Source: Albidovulum sp. (GTDB lineage: Bacteria; Pseudomonadota; Alphaproteobacteria; Rhodobacterales; Rhodobacteraceae). From it: a DNA stretch of 39,205 bases. Each line of letters starts with the position of its first letter. The first letter of the stretch is position 1. Made by a program: the position numbers and the translations under genes. Shown here piece after piece: positions 21,377 to 33,688 of this stretch. The notes beneath the pieces are model-generated. The model searched no databases, was not told the DNA's origin, and saw only the letters and a program-made list of their open reading frames with translations. The stretch lies in NCBI GenBank assembly GCA_030837785.1, contig JAUQYA010000054.1:1-39205 (forward strand). The letters run 5' to 3'.

Positions 21377-22813
21377 ATGGCCCAGCAGCGGATGCTCCAG
21401 TTCGTCACCGTCTCGCGCGAGATGCCGGAGAAGCGCGCGGCCAGTGTCCGCGCCCAGGATTTCGGCGAGATTTACCGCGAGTTCGCCGCCGCCAAGGCCG
21501 CCGAGCAGGCCGGGCGGTGCAGCCAGTGCGGCGTGCCCTACTGCCAGAGCCACTGTCCCCTGCACAACAACATCCCCGACTGGCTGAGGATGACCGCCGA
21601 GGGCCGGCTTCAGGAAGCCTACGACCTTGCCCAGGCGACCAACACCTTCCCCGAGATCTGCGGCCGGATCTGCCCGCAGGACCGGCTCTGCGAAGGCAAT
21701 TGCGTGATCGAGCAGGCCGGCCACGGCACCGTGACCATCGGCGCGATCGAGAAATACATCACCGATACCGCCTGGGACAACGGCTGGGTGAAGCCGATCC
21801 GGCCGGCGCAGGACCGCGCCGAAAGCGTCGGCATCATCGGTGCCGGTCCGGGCGGGCTGGCCGCCGCCGACGCGCTGCGCCGGGCCGGCGTGCAGGTCAC
21901 CGTCTATGACCGCCACGACCGCGCCGGCGGGCTGATGACCTACGGCATCCCCGGCTTCAAGCTGGAAAAGGATGTCATCCAGCAACGCGTCGCCCAGCTT
22001 GAACAGGCCGGCGTGCAGTTCGTGCAGAACTGCAACGTCGGCGACGACCTCGCCTTCGACGCGATCCGGGGCAGGCATGACGCGGTGGTGATCGCCACCG
22101 GCGTCTACAGAAGCCGCGACCTTGACGGAGAAAACGCCGGCGCCGCCGGGATCGTGCGGGCCATCGACTACCTGACCGCGTCGAACCGCAAGGGCTTTGG
22201 CGACGAGGTGCCGGAGTTCGACTCGGGCGAGCTGGATGCCGAAGGCAAGCGCGTCGTGGTGATCGGCGGCGGCGACACGGCGATGGATTGCGTCCGCACG
22301 GCGATCCGCCAGGGGGCGCTGTCGGTGAAATGCCTCTACCGCCGCGACCGCGCCAACATGCCCGGCAGCCAGCGCGAGGTGGCCAACGCCGAGGAGGAGG
22401 GCGTCGATTTCGTCTGGCTGACTGCGCCGAGGGGCTTCACTGTCGGTGAGGCGGTCGAAGGCGTGATCGTCCAGCAGATGCGCCTTGGCCCGCCCGACGT
22501 GACCGGCCGCCAGGCGCCCGAGGTGATCGAGGGCGCGGACTATCTCGAGGCGGCGGACCTGGTCATCAAGGCGCTGGGGTTCGAGCCGGAAGACCTGCCG
22601 AAGCTCTGGGGGGTCGAGGGGCTGGAGGTCACCCGCTGGGGCACGGTCAAGGCCGATTTCCGCAGCCATGCGACGAGCCTGCCGGGCGTCTTCGCGGTGG
22701 GCGACATCGTGCGCGGCGCGAGCCTTGTGGTCTGGGCGATCCGCGACGGGCGGGAAGCGGCGGAGAATGTGCTATCCTACCTTGCCGGCGCGCAGGCCGT
22801 GGCGGCGGAGTGA
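21377..22813 (+). CDS. gltD: Glutamate synthase (NADPH) small subunit
   Basis: This is a 478-residue flavoprotein. The N-terminal cysteine cluster that binds the 4Fe-4S centres shows as CSQCGVPYCQSHCPL (about 49-63) and CGRICPQDRLCEGNC (about 95-109). An FAD-binding GAGPGGLAAADALRRAG (about 155-171) and an NADPH-binding VVIGGGDTAMDCVRTA (about 293-308) follow. The subunit takes electrons from NADPH and passes them to GltB for reductive conversion of glutamine and 2-oxoglutarate to two glutamates. The ATG at 21377 has GGAAAG at 8 bases. Unusually for many bacteria but typical for this family, gltD precedes gltB, and two small genes lie between them. Confidence 0.95.
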   Translation: MAQQRMLQFVTVSREMPEKRAASVRAQDFGEIYREFAAAKAAEQAGRCSQCGVPYCQSHCPLHNNIPDWLRMTAEGRLQEAYDLAQATNTFPEICGRICPQDRLCEGNCVIEQAGHGTVTIGAIEKYITDTAWDNGWVKPIRPAQDRAESVGIIGAGPGGLAAADALRRAGVQVTVYDRHDRAGGLMTYGIPGFKLEKDVIQQRVAQLEQAGVQFVQNCNVGDDLAFDAIRGRHDAVVIATGVYRSRDLDGENAGAAGIVRAIDYLTASNRKGFGDEVPEFDSGELDAEGKRVVVIGGGDTAMDCVRTAIRQGALSVKCLYRRDRANMPGSQREVANAEEEGVDFVWLTAPRGFTVGEAVEGVIVQQMRLGPPDVTGRQAPEVIEGADYLEAADLVIKALGFEPEDLPKLWGVEGLEVTRWGTVKADFRSHATSLPGVFAVGDIVRGASLVVWAIRDGREAAENVLSYLAGAQAVAAE

Positions 22814-22956
22814 GGCGCGGCGGCCCGGTTCCGACCGGCGTCGGATCGGCGTCGGGTTCCTGTCGGTTCCGCGTCGGTTTTCCGTCCCGACAGACCGTGC
22901 GGCGCAATGATGAATGGGTCAGGGCCGCTGACCCGGAGACTGAAGGAAACCTGACC

Positions 22957-23652
22957 GTGACGAACGCAGCAAGGATCGTGTTGACAGGGGCGATCGCGCT
23001 TTTTCCGGCGCTGCCCGCCCATGCCGGCGGTAGGTTCGCCGTGCCGCAGGGCTGCGAGGCCTATGCGACGGTGCAGATGCGGTCCTGCCAGGTCTCGCAG
23101 CACTACCGCTGCCAGGGCGACGCGGCGGGGGACCAGTGGGCGGTCTACATGGACGGCCAGGGACCCTACTACCTGAGCCGGATCGACAGCGAGACACGCT
23201 GGCTCCAGAGCCTCGACCTGGCGACCGGCGAACAGGACCGGCTGGCGGAGGAGACCGACCCCGCCTCGTTCACCACGCTGATCACCACGGGCCGCGACGA
23301 CTACGACTTCACCACCGAAAGCTCCACCGGCGAGGTCCGCCGATTTACCGGCTTTGACGAGCTGACCGGCGAGCGCGTGACCATCGACGGCGTAACGCTG
23401 GAGCGGACGCGGTTCGACCTGACCGCCTGGGACAGCGCGGGCCAGATGATCTGGCACCGCAGGGGGCGGCAGCTCATCCACCGCGACTGGCGGCTGTTCT
23501 GGGCCGACACCGAGGATTTCGAGAACAGCTTCGGCGACCGCGAGAGCCTTGTCGACACGCCGATGCAGTTCGCGGCGCCGGGCGAGAAGGGGTTCCTGTC
23601 GACCGACCCGATCTACGACTGCGACGAGCTGATGACGGAGCTTCAGCCATGA
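22957..23652 (+). CDS. Exported protein of unknown function in the glt locus
   Basis: The 231-residue protein has a signal peptide (VTNAARIVLTGAIALFPALP, then AHA before GGRFAVPQG) and a predicted soluble beta-rich mature part. Visible Cys are in PQGCEAYATVQMRSC, YRCQG and the near-terminal YDCDEL, which could form disulfides in the periplasm. Repeated acidic motifs such as DDYDFTTESSTGEVRRF suggest an all-beta fold. I do not recognise a family. The GTG at 22957 is chosen because AAGGAAA lies just upstream and the signal peptide follows directly; the frame is open back to 22810 without family-like sequence. It overlaps the next gene by four bases, so it belongs to the glt operon, but no link to glutamate synthesis is evident. 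Confidence 0.75.
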   Translation: MTNAARIVLTGAIALFPALPAHAGGRFAVPQGCEAYATVQMRSCQVSQHYRCQGDAAGDQWAVYMDGQGPYYLSRIDSETRWLQSLDLATGEQDRLAEETDPASFTTLITTGRDDYDFTTESSTGEVRRFTGFDELTGERVTIDGVTLERTRFDLTAWDSAGQMIWHRRGRQLIHRDWRLFWADTEDFENSFGDRESLVDTPMQFAAPGEKGFLSTDPIYDCDELMTELQP

Positions 23653-24070
23653 TCGAGGGGCATTGCCTGTGCGGCGCGGTGCGCGTCAGGGTCGGGGATC
23701 ATGATCCCCGCGTCGGCGCCTGCCACTGCCGGATGTGCCAGCGCTGGTCGGGGGGCCTGTTCCTCTGCTTTTCGGCGGGTGCGGGGGAGGTGGCGGTCGA
23801 GGGGCCGGTGGTGCGCCACCCGTCCTCGCCCTTCGCCGAACGCGCCTTCTGCGGCACCTGCGGCTCGCATCTGTGGATGCGCGACACCAAGGCGGCCGAT
23901 GCCGACTACGACCTGATGCCCGGCCTTTTCGACGAAGCCCGCGACTGGCCGCTGCGCAGCGAAATCTACACCGACCGCGCGCTGGCCTGCCTCGGCCTTA
24001 GCGGCGACCACCGCAGGGCGACGCGCGCCGAATACGAAGCCAGGAACGACCATCTGGAAGGAGACATGGA

Positions 24071-24074
<4 letters not shown>
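23649..24074 (+). CDS. GFA/CENP-V-fold zinc protein
   Basis: The 141-residue protein has the cysteine pattern of the GFA (glutathione-dependent formaldehyde-activating enzyme-like) fold: CLCGAVRV (C6, C8), ACHCRMCQRWSGG (C25-C30) and CGTCGSHLWMRD (about 69-80), holding two zinc sites. Most members of this family are not proven to act on formaldehyde, so the activity is open. Its ATG overlaps the previous stop and its end overlaps the gltB start by four bases, so it is translationally tied to gltB. That arrangement, gltD-secreted protein-GFA-gltB, implies shared expression but gives no clear metabolic reason. Confidence 0.82.
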
Positions 24075-28606
<4,532 letters not shown>

Positions 28607-28615
28607 CGGGGCGGG

Positions 28616-28663
28616 TCAGGCCAGCGGGGCGTGGATGTCGCTGGTGACGGGATGATCGGCCAT
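28616..28663 (-). CDS. Possible 15-residue peptide with a strong ribosome site
   Basis: On the minus strand AAAGGAG (28677-28671) stands seven bases before an ATG at 28663 that opens MADHPVTSDIHAPLA, followed by TGA. No known peptide is recognised. It lies alone in the roughly 270-base gap between gltB and mtgA and faces gltB. The Shine-Dalgarno match is better than for many real genes in the window, but the frame is too short for coding statistics. The rest of the gap holds GC-rich repeats (two GACCCGGG copies at about 28682-28706) and no other gene. Confidence 0.3.
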   Translation of the reverse strand: MADHPVTSDIHAPLA

Positions 28664-28873
28664 GTCCGGGCTCCTTTGGCTGACCCGGGCCTGCGCGCGA
28701 CCCGGGGGTCGTTGCGTCGGGTCCTTGCGTCCCGGCATCTGAACCGCCGGGCGCGGCCGAAGTTCCCGCCGCCCGCGCGGGGCGACAATCCGCGGCGGCA
28801 GGGCGGCAGCCGCGGCCGCCCCGCAACCGGCCGGACCTTGACCCCGACCGCCCCGGCGTGATTGATCTCGCCG

Positions 28874-29608
28874 ATGGCGAAGGGCAGGAAACCGGGAACG
28901 AGATCGAGGGCCAGGCCCGCGGCGCGGCGCAGGGGCTTCACCCTGCGCGACATTCTGCGATGGGTCGGGCGCGCGGTGGCGGCACTTGCCGGGATCTGGC
29001 TCTTCTTCGTCCTTCTCTTCACCGTCGTGAACCCGGCGGTGACGCCCTACATGCTGGCCGAAAGCTGGCGGCAGGGCGGCGTGAGCCGGGGCTGGGTCGA
29101 TCTGGAGGACATGGCACCGGAGGTGGCGCTGTCGGTGGTGGCGGCGGAGGATGCGAATTTCTGCCTGCACTGGGGCTTCGACATGCGCGCGATCCGCGCC
29201 GCGCTCGACGAGGGGGCGGGCCGCGGCGCCTCGACCATCACCCAGCAGGTGGTCAAGAACGTCTTCCTCTGGCAGGGGCGGAGCTGGCCGAGGAAGGCGC
29301 TCGAGGCGGTGATGACGCCGGTGGTGGAACTGCTCTGGACCAAGCGCCGGATCGTCGAGGTCTATCTGAACGTGGCCGAGACCGGGACCGGCCGCTTCGG
29401 GGTGGGAGCCGCGGCAGAGGCCTATTTCGGCCGGTCGGCCGGCGATCTCGGCCCCCGGCAGGCGGCACTGATCGCCGCGGCGCTGCCCGACCCCAAGGGC
29501 CGCAACCCGGCCCGACCCTCGGGCTTCCTGCGCACCCGCGCCGCGGTGATCGCCGACGGTGCGGCGACGATCCGCGCCGACGGGCGCGCGGCCTGTTTCG
29601 AGGATTGA
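28874..29608 (+). CDS. mtgA: Monofunctional peptidoglycan glycosyltransferase MtgA
   Basis: The 244-residue GT51 enzyme has one N-terminal membrane anchor (VAALAGIWLFFVLLFTVV, about 32-49). The catalytic segment is VVAAEDANFCLHWGFD (Glu in AEDxxF) and the conserved motifs are GASTITQQVVKNVFLW, TKRRIVEVYLNVAETG and GVGAAAEAYFG. It polymerises lipid II into glycan strands at the periplasmic face without transpeptidase activity. The first 25 residues are basic, as usual before the anchor. The ATG at 28874 is the most likely start, although the ribosome site is poor; a TTG at 28862 would add four residues. No glycosyltransferase motif is altered. Confidence 0.9.
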   Translation: MAKGRKPGTRSRARPAARRRGFTLRDILRWVGRAVAALAGIWLFFVLLFTVVNPAVTPYMLAESWRQGGVSRGWVDLEDMAPEVALSVVAAEDANFCLHWGFDMRAIRAALDEGAGRGASTITQQVVKNVFLWQGRSWPRKALEAVMTPVVELLWTKRRIVEVYLNVAETGTGRFGVGAAAEAYFGRSAGDLGPRQAALIAAALPDPKGRNPARPSGFLRTRAAVIADGAATIRADGRAACFED

Positions 29609-29665
29609 TCCCCGGGGGCGCGGCCGGTATCACGGGGGCCGCATCCGCGACACGAGTGTCCCTCC

Positions 29666-30331
29666 ATGACCCGTCTTTACCACGTTCCCCTCTCGCCCTT
29701 CTGCCGCAAGGTGCGCCTGACGCTGGCCGAGAAGCGGATCGAGGTGGAACTGGTGGAGGAACGCTACTGGGAACAGGGCACCGAGTTCCTGCGCCGCAAT
29801 CCCTCGGGCAAGATCCCGGTGATCCGGCTGAACGGGCGGACGATGTCGGAAAGCCAGGCGATCTGCGAATACCTCGAGGAAACCGTGCCCGAACCGCGGC
29901 TGATGCCGAGGGAGGCCGAGAACCGCTACGAGGTGCGCCGCCTCTGCGCCTGGTTCGACGACAAGTTCCACGACGAAGTGACCTCGAAGCTTCTTTACGA
30001 GCGGGTGAACAAGAAGGTGATGAAGCTCGGCTATCCGGATTCGAAGAACGTCAAGTCCGGCTCCAGCAGGATCAAGTACCACCTCGACTACATGAGCTGG
30101 CTTCTGGAGGGCCGCCGCTGGCTGGCCGGCAACGAGATGACGCTGGCCGATTTCGCGGCGGCGGCGCATCTGTCGAGCCTCGACTACATCTCGGACGTCG
30201 ACTGGAACCGCTGCCCGAACGTCAAGGACTGGTATGCGAAGATCAAGTCGCGGCCCTCGTTCCGGTCGCTTCTGGCCGATCAGGTGCCGGGCTTTCCGCC
30301 GCCGGCGCATTACGCCGATCTGGATTTCTGA
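29666..30331 (+). CDS. fzlA: GST-fold protein, probable cell-division protein FzlA
   Basis: The 221-residue protein has a glutathione S-transferase fold. The thioredoxin-like N domain has PLSPFCRKVRLTLAEK (about 8-23), NPSGKIPVI and SESQAICEYLEE, and an all-helical C domain with NEMTLADFAAAAHLS follows. EERYWEQGTEFLRRNPSGK and the conserved tail PPPAHYADLDF resemble what I recall of alphaproteobacterial FzlA, an FtsZ-binding, GST-like division protein described in Caulobacter that has lost ordinary GST activity. A plain GST is the alternative. It sits just before queG, a common alphaproteobacterial neighbour as far as I recall. The ATG at 29666 lacks a strong ribosome site, but no other start fits. 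Confidence 0.65.
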   Translation: MTRLYHVPLSPFCRKVRLTLAEKRIEVELVEERYWEQGTEFLRRNPSGKIPVIRLNGRTMSESQAICEYLEETVPEPRLMPREAENRYEVRRLCAWFDDKFHDEVTSKLLYERVNKKVMKLGYPDSKNVKSGSSRIKYHLDYMSWLLEGRRWLAGNEMTLADFAAAAHLSSLDYISDVDWNRCPNVKDWYAKIKSRPSFRSLLADQVPGFPPPAHYADLDF

Positions 30332-30384
30332 CCCCCCCGCCGGGGGCGCCGCCCCCGCACCCCCGGGGGTATTTCGCCAACGAA
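30332..30384. repeat. GC-rich palindromic intergenic repeat (REP-like)
   Basis: Immediately after the fzlA stop GGGGGC-GCC-GCCCCC (30342-30356) forms one hairpin. ACCCCCGGGGGT (30359-30370) is a perfect 12-bp palindrome. ATTTCGCCAACGAAGAAG follows, itself with TTCG/CGAA. From memory, intergenic units of the form CCCCCGGG, ATATTT and GAAGAAG are scattered widely in Rhodobacteraceae genomes. Only one copy is seen in this window. It may also end fzlA transcription. Confidence 0.55.
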
Positions 30385-30400
30385 GAAGCGGGAGGCCGGG

Positions 30401-31447
30401 ATGGACAGGTCCGCCCTGAAGGCGCTGATCGCCGAGCGGGCGAGGATCGAGGGCTTTTCCGCCTGCGGCTTCTGCGCGCCCGATGCGATCCCGGAGGCGG
30501 CAGGCCGGCTTGCCGCCTATGTCGCCGCGGGACGGCACGGCCAGATGGGCTGGATGGCGGAGCGCATGTCCTGGCGCGGCGATCCGGCGGCGCTCTGGCC
30601 CGAGGCGCGGACCGTGATCATGCTGGCCGAGGCCTATGCGCCAGACTACGACCCGCTGGCGGTTCTGGGCAGGAAGGATCGCGCGGCGGTGTCGTGCTAC
30701 GCGCAGGGCAAGGACTACCATGACATCGTGAAGAAGCGGCTGAAGCGGCTCGGCCGCTGGCTGATCGAGGCGGCGGGGAAAGACCCTGTTCCGGCGGAAA
30801 TCAAGGTTTTCGTCGATACCGCGCCGGTGATGGAGAAGCCGCTCGCCCAGGCCGCGGGCCTCGGCTGGCAGGGCCGGCACACCAACCTCGTGAGCCGCGA
30901 TCTCGGGAGCTGGTTCTTCCTCGGCGCGATCTTCACCACGCTCGACCTGCCGAAGGACGAGGCCGGCGCCGACCATTGCGGGTCGTGCCGGGCCTGTCTC
31001 GACATCTGCCCGACGCGGGCCTTCCCGGCGCCCTATCAGCTCGACGCGCGGCGCTGCATCTCCTACCTGACGATCGAGCACAGGGGGCCGGTGGACGAGG
31101 CGCTCAGGCCGCTTCTCGGCAACCGGGTCTACGGCTGCGACGACTGCCTCGCCGTCTGCCCGTGGAACAAGTTCGCCCGCGCCGCGCGCGAGACCGGCTA
31201 TGCCGCGCGGGTCGGGGCGCCGCCGCTCGCGGAACTGGCGGCCCTGGACGATGCGGCGTTCCGGCAACGGTTCTCGGGCAGCCCGGTCAAGCGGATCGGC
31301 CGCGACCGCTTCGTGCGCAACGTCCTCTATGCGATCGGCAATTCCGACGACGCGGGGCTGAGGGGTGCGGCCGCGGCGCTCGTCGGCGATCCAGACCCGG
31401 CGGTGGCGGATGCGGCGCGCTGGGCGCTGGCGCGGCTGGCGGGGTAA
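30401..31447 (+). CDS. queG: Epoxyqueuosine reductase QueG
   Basis: The 348-residue iron-sulfur, cobalamin-dependent enzyme catalyses the last step of tRNA queuosine synthesis, epoxyqueuosine to queuosine. Its two 4Fe-4S clusters are coordinated by CGSCRACLDICP (about 193-204) and CDDCLAVCPW (about 247-256). DTAPVMEKPLAQAAGLGWQG (about 139-158) is the family signature around the catalytic Asp. The C-terminal HEAT-like repeat (FVRNVLYAIGNSDDAGLRGA) is the tRNA-binding part. GGGAGG precedes the ATG at 30401. Length is normal. The next open frame is a small gene beyond a hairpin. Confidence 0.93.
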   Translation: MDRSALKALIAERARIEGFSACGFCAPDAIPEAAGRLAAYVAAGRHGQMGWMAERMSWRGDPAALWPEARTVIMLAEAYAPDYDPLAVLGRKDRAAVSCYAQGKDYHDIVKKRLKRLGRWLIEAAGKDPVPAEIKVFVDTAPVMEKPLAQAAGLGWQGRHTNLVSRDLGSWFFLGAIFTTLDLPKDEAGADHCGSCRACLDICPTRAFPAPYQLDARRCISYLTIEHRGPVDEALRPLLGNRVYGCDDCLAVCPWNKFARAARETGYAARVGAPPLAELAALDDAAFRQRFSGSPVKRIGRDRFVRNVLYAIGNSDDAGLRGAAAALVGDPDPAVADAARWALARLAG

Positions 31448-31512
31448 CGCCGGATTCACGCTCTGGTGGAGTTTCGGCTTGGTCTGCGGACCGATTCGGC
31501 TGCATCCTGACG

Positions 31513-31535
31513 CCGGCCCCGGGCTCCGGGGCCGG
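31513..31535 (+). terminator. Perfect 10-bp GC hairpin between queG and a small gene
   Basis: CCGGCCCCGG (31513-31522) and CCGGGGCCGG (31526-31535) form a perfect stem with a three-base loop, 65 bases past the queG stop and 19 before the small-gene ATG. It lacks a T tract. It may be a terminator, an mRNA-stabilising element, or a control element for the small gene whose ribosome site starts about eight bases downstream. Confidence 0.45.
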
Positions 31536-31554
31536 GAGACCCGAGGAGGAAGAC

Positions 31555-31749
31555 ATGAGCCGGCCCGCTGCTGACCGCCGCACGAGTTCCGAGGGAAGCC
31601 GCCTGAAGCGCTTCGTCGAGATCGAGAGAGCCCTGGGCGAGGAGGGAAGCCACCCCGCCACCCGCGCGCTGCACGAACGCGCCGCTGCCCGCGACGACGG
31701 CACCAAGGTGCGCGAATACGCAAGGATCGAGCGGGGAAGGACGGCCTGA
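31555..31749 (+). CDS. Small charged protein, unknown function
   Basis: The 64-residue frame has a near-ideal ribosome site (GAGGAGGAAG) five bases before the ATG and G/C-rich third positions, so it is probably real. The product is very rich in Arg and Glu, without membrane segments or Cys: it starts MSRPAADRRTSSEGSRLKRF and has a helical middle (FVEIERALGEEGSHPATRAL) and a basic end (KVREYARIERGRTA). I recognise no family. The last bases (TGA at 31747-31749) abut the stop of the convergent dxs gene, and both stops lie inside the palindrome GCCTGATCAGGC (31744-31755). A strong GC hairpin just upstream may control it. Confidence 0.65.
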   Translation: MSRPAADRRTSSEGSRLKRFVEIERALGEEGSHPATRALHERAAARDDGTKVREYARIERGRTA

Positions 31750-33666
31750 TCAGGCGCGCCGTTCGCCGAGCCGCGCCACCCCGAGGACCTCGAGCACCTT
31801 GGCCTCGATCTGGGGCGCGTTCATGCCCGCACTGGCATACATGTCCTCGGGGCTCGCCTGGTCGATGAAGCTGTCGGGCAGCACCATCGAGCGGAACTTC
31901 AGCCCGCGGTCGAAGATGCCCTCATCGGCGAGAAGCTGGGCGACATGGCTGCCGAAGCCGCCGATGGCGCCTTCCTCGACGGTGATCAGCGCCTCGTGGT
32001 GGCGGGCGAGCGACAGGACCAGGTCGCGGTCCAAGGGCTTGGCGAAGCGGGCGTCGGCGACGGTGGGGGCAAGGCCGCGGGCACCGAGCGCCTCGCGCGC
32101 CTTCAGCACCTCCGAGAGCCGCGTGCCGAGGGAGAGGATCGCCACCCGTCCGCCCTCGGCGATGATCCTTCCGCGCCCGACCTCGAGCGGCACCCCGCGC
32201 TCCGGCATCTCCACCCCCACGCCCTCGCCGCGCGGATAGCGGAAGGCCGAGGGGCGATCGTCGAGGGCGGCGGCGGTGGCGACCATGTGCACGAGTTCCG
32301 CCTCGTCGGCCGCGGCCATCACCACCATGCCGGGCAGGTTGGCGAGGAAGGCGATGTCGAAGGCGCCGGCATGGGTGGCGCCGTCGGCGCCGACGAGTCC
32401 GGCGCGGTCGATGGCGAAGCGGACCGGAAGCCGCTGGATCGCCACGTCGTGCACCACCTGGTCATAGCCGCGCTGCAGGAAGGTGGAGTAGAGCGCGCAG
32501 AAGGGTTTCATCCCCCCCGCCGCAAGCCCGGCCGAGAAGGTCACGGCGTGCTGTTCGGCGATGCCGACATCGAAGCAGCGGCGGGGAAAGCGTTCGGCGA
32601 AGAGGTTGAGCCCGGTGCCGTCGGGCATCGCGGCGGTGACGGCGACGATGCGGTCGTCCGCTGCGGCCTCGCGGATCAGGCTTTCGGCGAAGACCCTGGT
32701 GTAGGCGGGGGCGTTCGAGGGTGCCTTTTTCTGTTCCCCCGTGACAGGGTCGAACTTGCCGGTGGCGTGGCCGCGGTCGGCGGCGCGTTCGGCAGGGGCA
32801 AATCCCTTGCCCTTCTTGGTCAGCACATGGATCAGCATCGGCCCGGTCGCCCGCGCTTTCGCGGTGCGCAGGACGGGCAGGAGCTGGTCGAGGTCATGCC
32901 CGTCGATCGGACCGACATAGGTGAAGCCCAGTTCCTCGAAGAGGGTGCCGCCCACCGCCATGCCCTTGAGGATTTCCTTTGCCCGCCGCGCGCCTTCCTG
33001 GAAGGGTGGCGGCAAGAGGCTGATCGCGCCCTTGGCGGCCGCCTTGAGGTCCTGATAGGGGGCGCCGGCATAAAGCCGCGAGAGATAGGCGGAAAGGGCG
33101 CCGACCGGCGGTGCGATCGACATCTCGTTGTCGTTGAGGATGACGAAGAGCCGCTTGCCGAGATGACCGGCATTGTTCATCGCCTCGAAGGCCATGCCCG
33201 CGCTCATCGCGCCGTCGCCGATCACCGCCACCGCATCGCCGGCCTCGCCGCCGAGGTCGCGCGCGGCGGCAAAGCCCAGCGCCGCCGAGATCGAGGTGGA
33301 GGAATGCGCCGCGCCGAACGGGTCATAGGGGCTTTCCGAACGCTTGGTGAACCCCGAGAGCCCGCCCCTCTGGCGCAGCGTGCGGATCCGGTCGCGCCGG
33401 CCGGTGAGGATCTTGTGCGGATAGCACTGGTGACCGACGTCCCAGATGATCTTGTCGCGCGGCGCGTCGAAGACGGCGTGGAGCGCGACCGTCAGCTCCA
33501 CCACGCCGAGCCCGGCGCCGAGGTGGCCGCCGGTGACCGAGACCGCGCTGATCGTCTCGGCCCGAAGCTCGTCGGCAAGCTGGCGCAGCTCGCGGTCGGT
33601 GAGCGCCTTCATGTCGGCGGGCGTCTTCACGCGGTCGAGCGTGGGGGTGATGGGTCGGTCGGTCAT
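31750..33666 (-). CDS. dxs: 1-deoxy-D-xylulose-5-phosphate synthase
   Basis: The 638-residue thiamine-diphosphate enzyme is the first step of the non-mevalonate isoprenoid pathway, joining pyruvate and glyceraldehyde-3-phosphate. ThDP-binding segments are clear: WDVGHQCYPHKILTGR, GDGAMSAGMAFEAMNNAG and NDNEMSIAPPVGALS. The transketolase-like pyrimidine domain contains DVGIAEQHAVTFSAGLA, with the catalytic Glu, and CALYSTFLQRGYDQ. The ATG at 33666 has GGGAGG upstream; further in-frame sequence upstream is not family-like. It follows ispA by 22 bases on the same strand, so isoprenoid precursors and the prenyl chain enzyme are made together. Full length and no altered motifs. Confidence 0.96.
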   Translation of the reverse strand: MTDRPITPTLDRVKTPADMKALTDRELRQLADELRAETISAVSVTGGHLGAGLGVVELTVALHAVFDAPRDKIIWDVGHQCYPHKILTGRRDRIRTLRQRGGLSGFTKRSESPYDPFGAAHSSTSISAALGFAAARDLGGEAGDAVAVIGDGAMSAGMAFEAMNNAGHLGKRLFVILNDNEMSIAPPVGALSAYLSRLYAGAPYQDLKAAAKGAISLLPPPFQEGARRAKEILKGMAVGGTLFEELGFTYVGPIDGHDLDQLLPVLRTAKARATGPMLIHVLTKKGKGFAPAERAADRGHATGKFDPVTGEQKKAPSNAPAYTRVFAESLIREAAADDRIVAVTAAMPDGTGLNLFAERFPRRCFDVGIAEQHAVTFSAGLAAGGMKPFCALYSTFLQRGYDQVVHDVAIQRLPVRFAIDRAGLVGADGATHAGAFDIAFLANLPGMVVMAAADEAELVHMVATAAALDDRPSAFRYPRGEGVGVEMPERGVPLEVGRGRIIAEGGRVAILSLGTRLSEVLKAREALGARGLAPTVADARFAKPLDRDLVLSLARHHEALITVEEGAIGGFGSHVAQLLADEGIFDRGLKFRSMVLPDSFIDQASPEDMYASAGMNAPQIEAKVLEVLGVARLGERRA

Positions 33667-33688
33667 GCGCCCTCCCCGGGCGGTTCGC

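Noticed and set aside
28858..30723. Plus-strand frame of 621 codons spanning mtgA, fzlA and part of queG
   Set aside because: It overlaps three genes with conserved motifs in another frame and has Gly/Arg-rich composition typical of a shadow.
29630..31723. Minus-strand frame of 697 codons opposite fzlA and queG
   Set aside because: Antisense shadow; QueG iron-sulfur motifs define the real coding strand.
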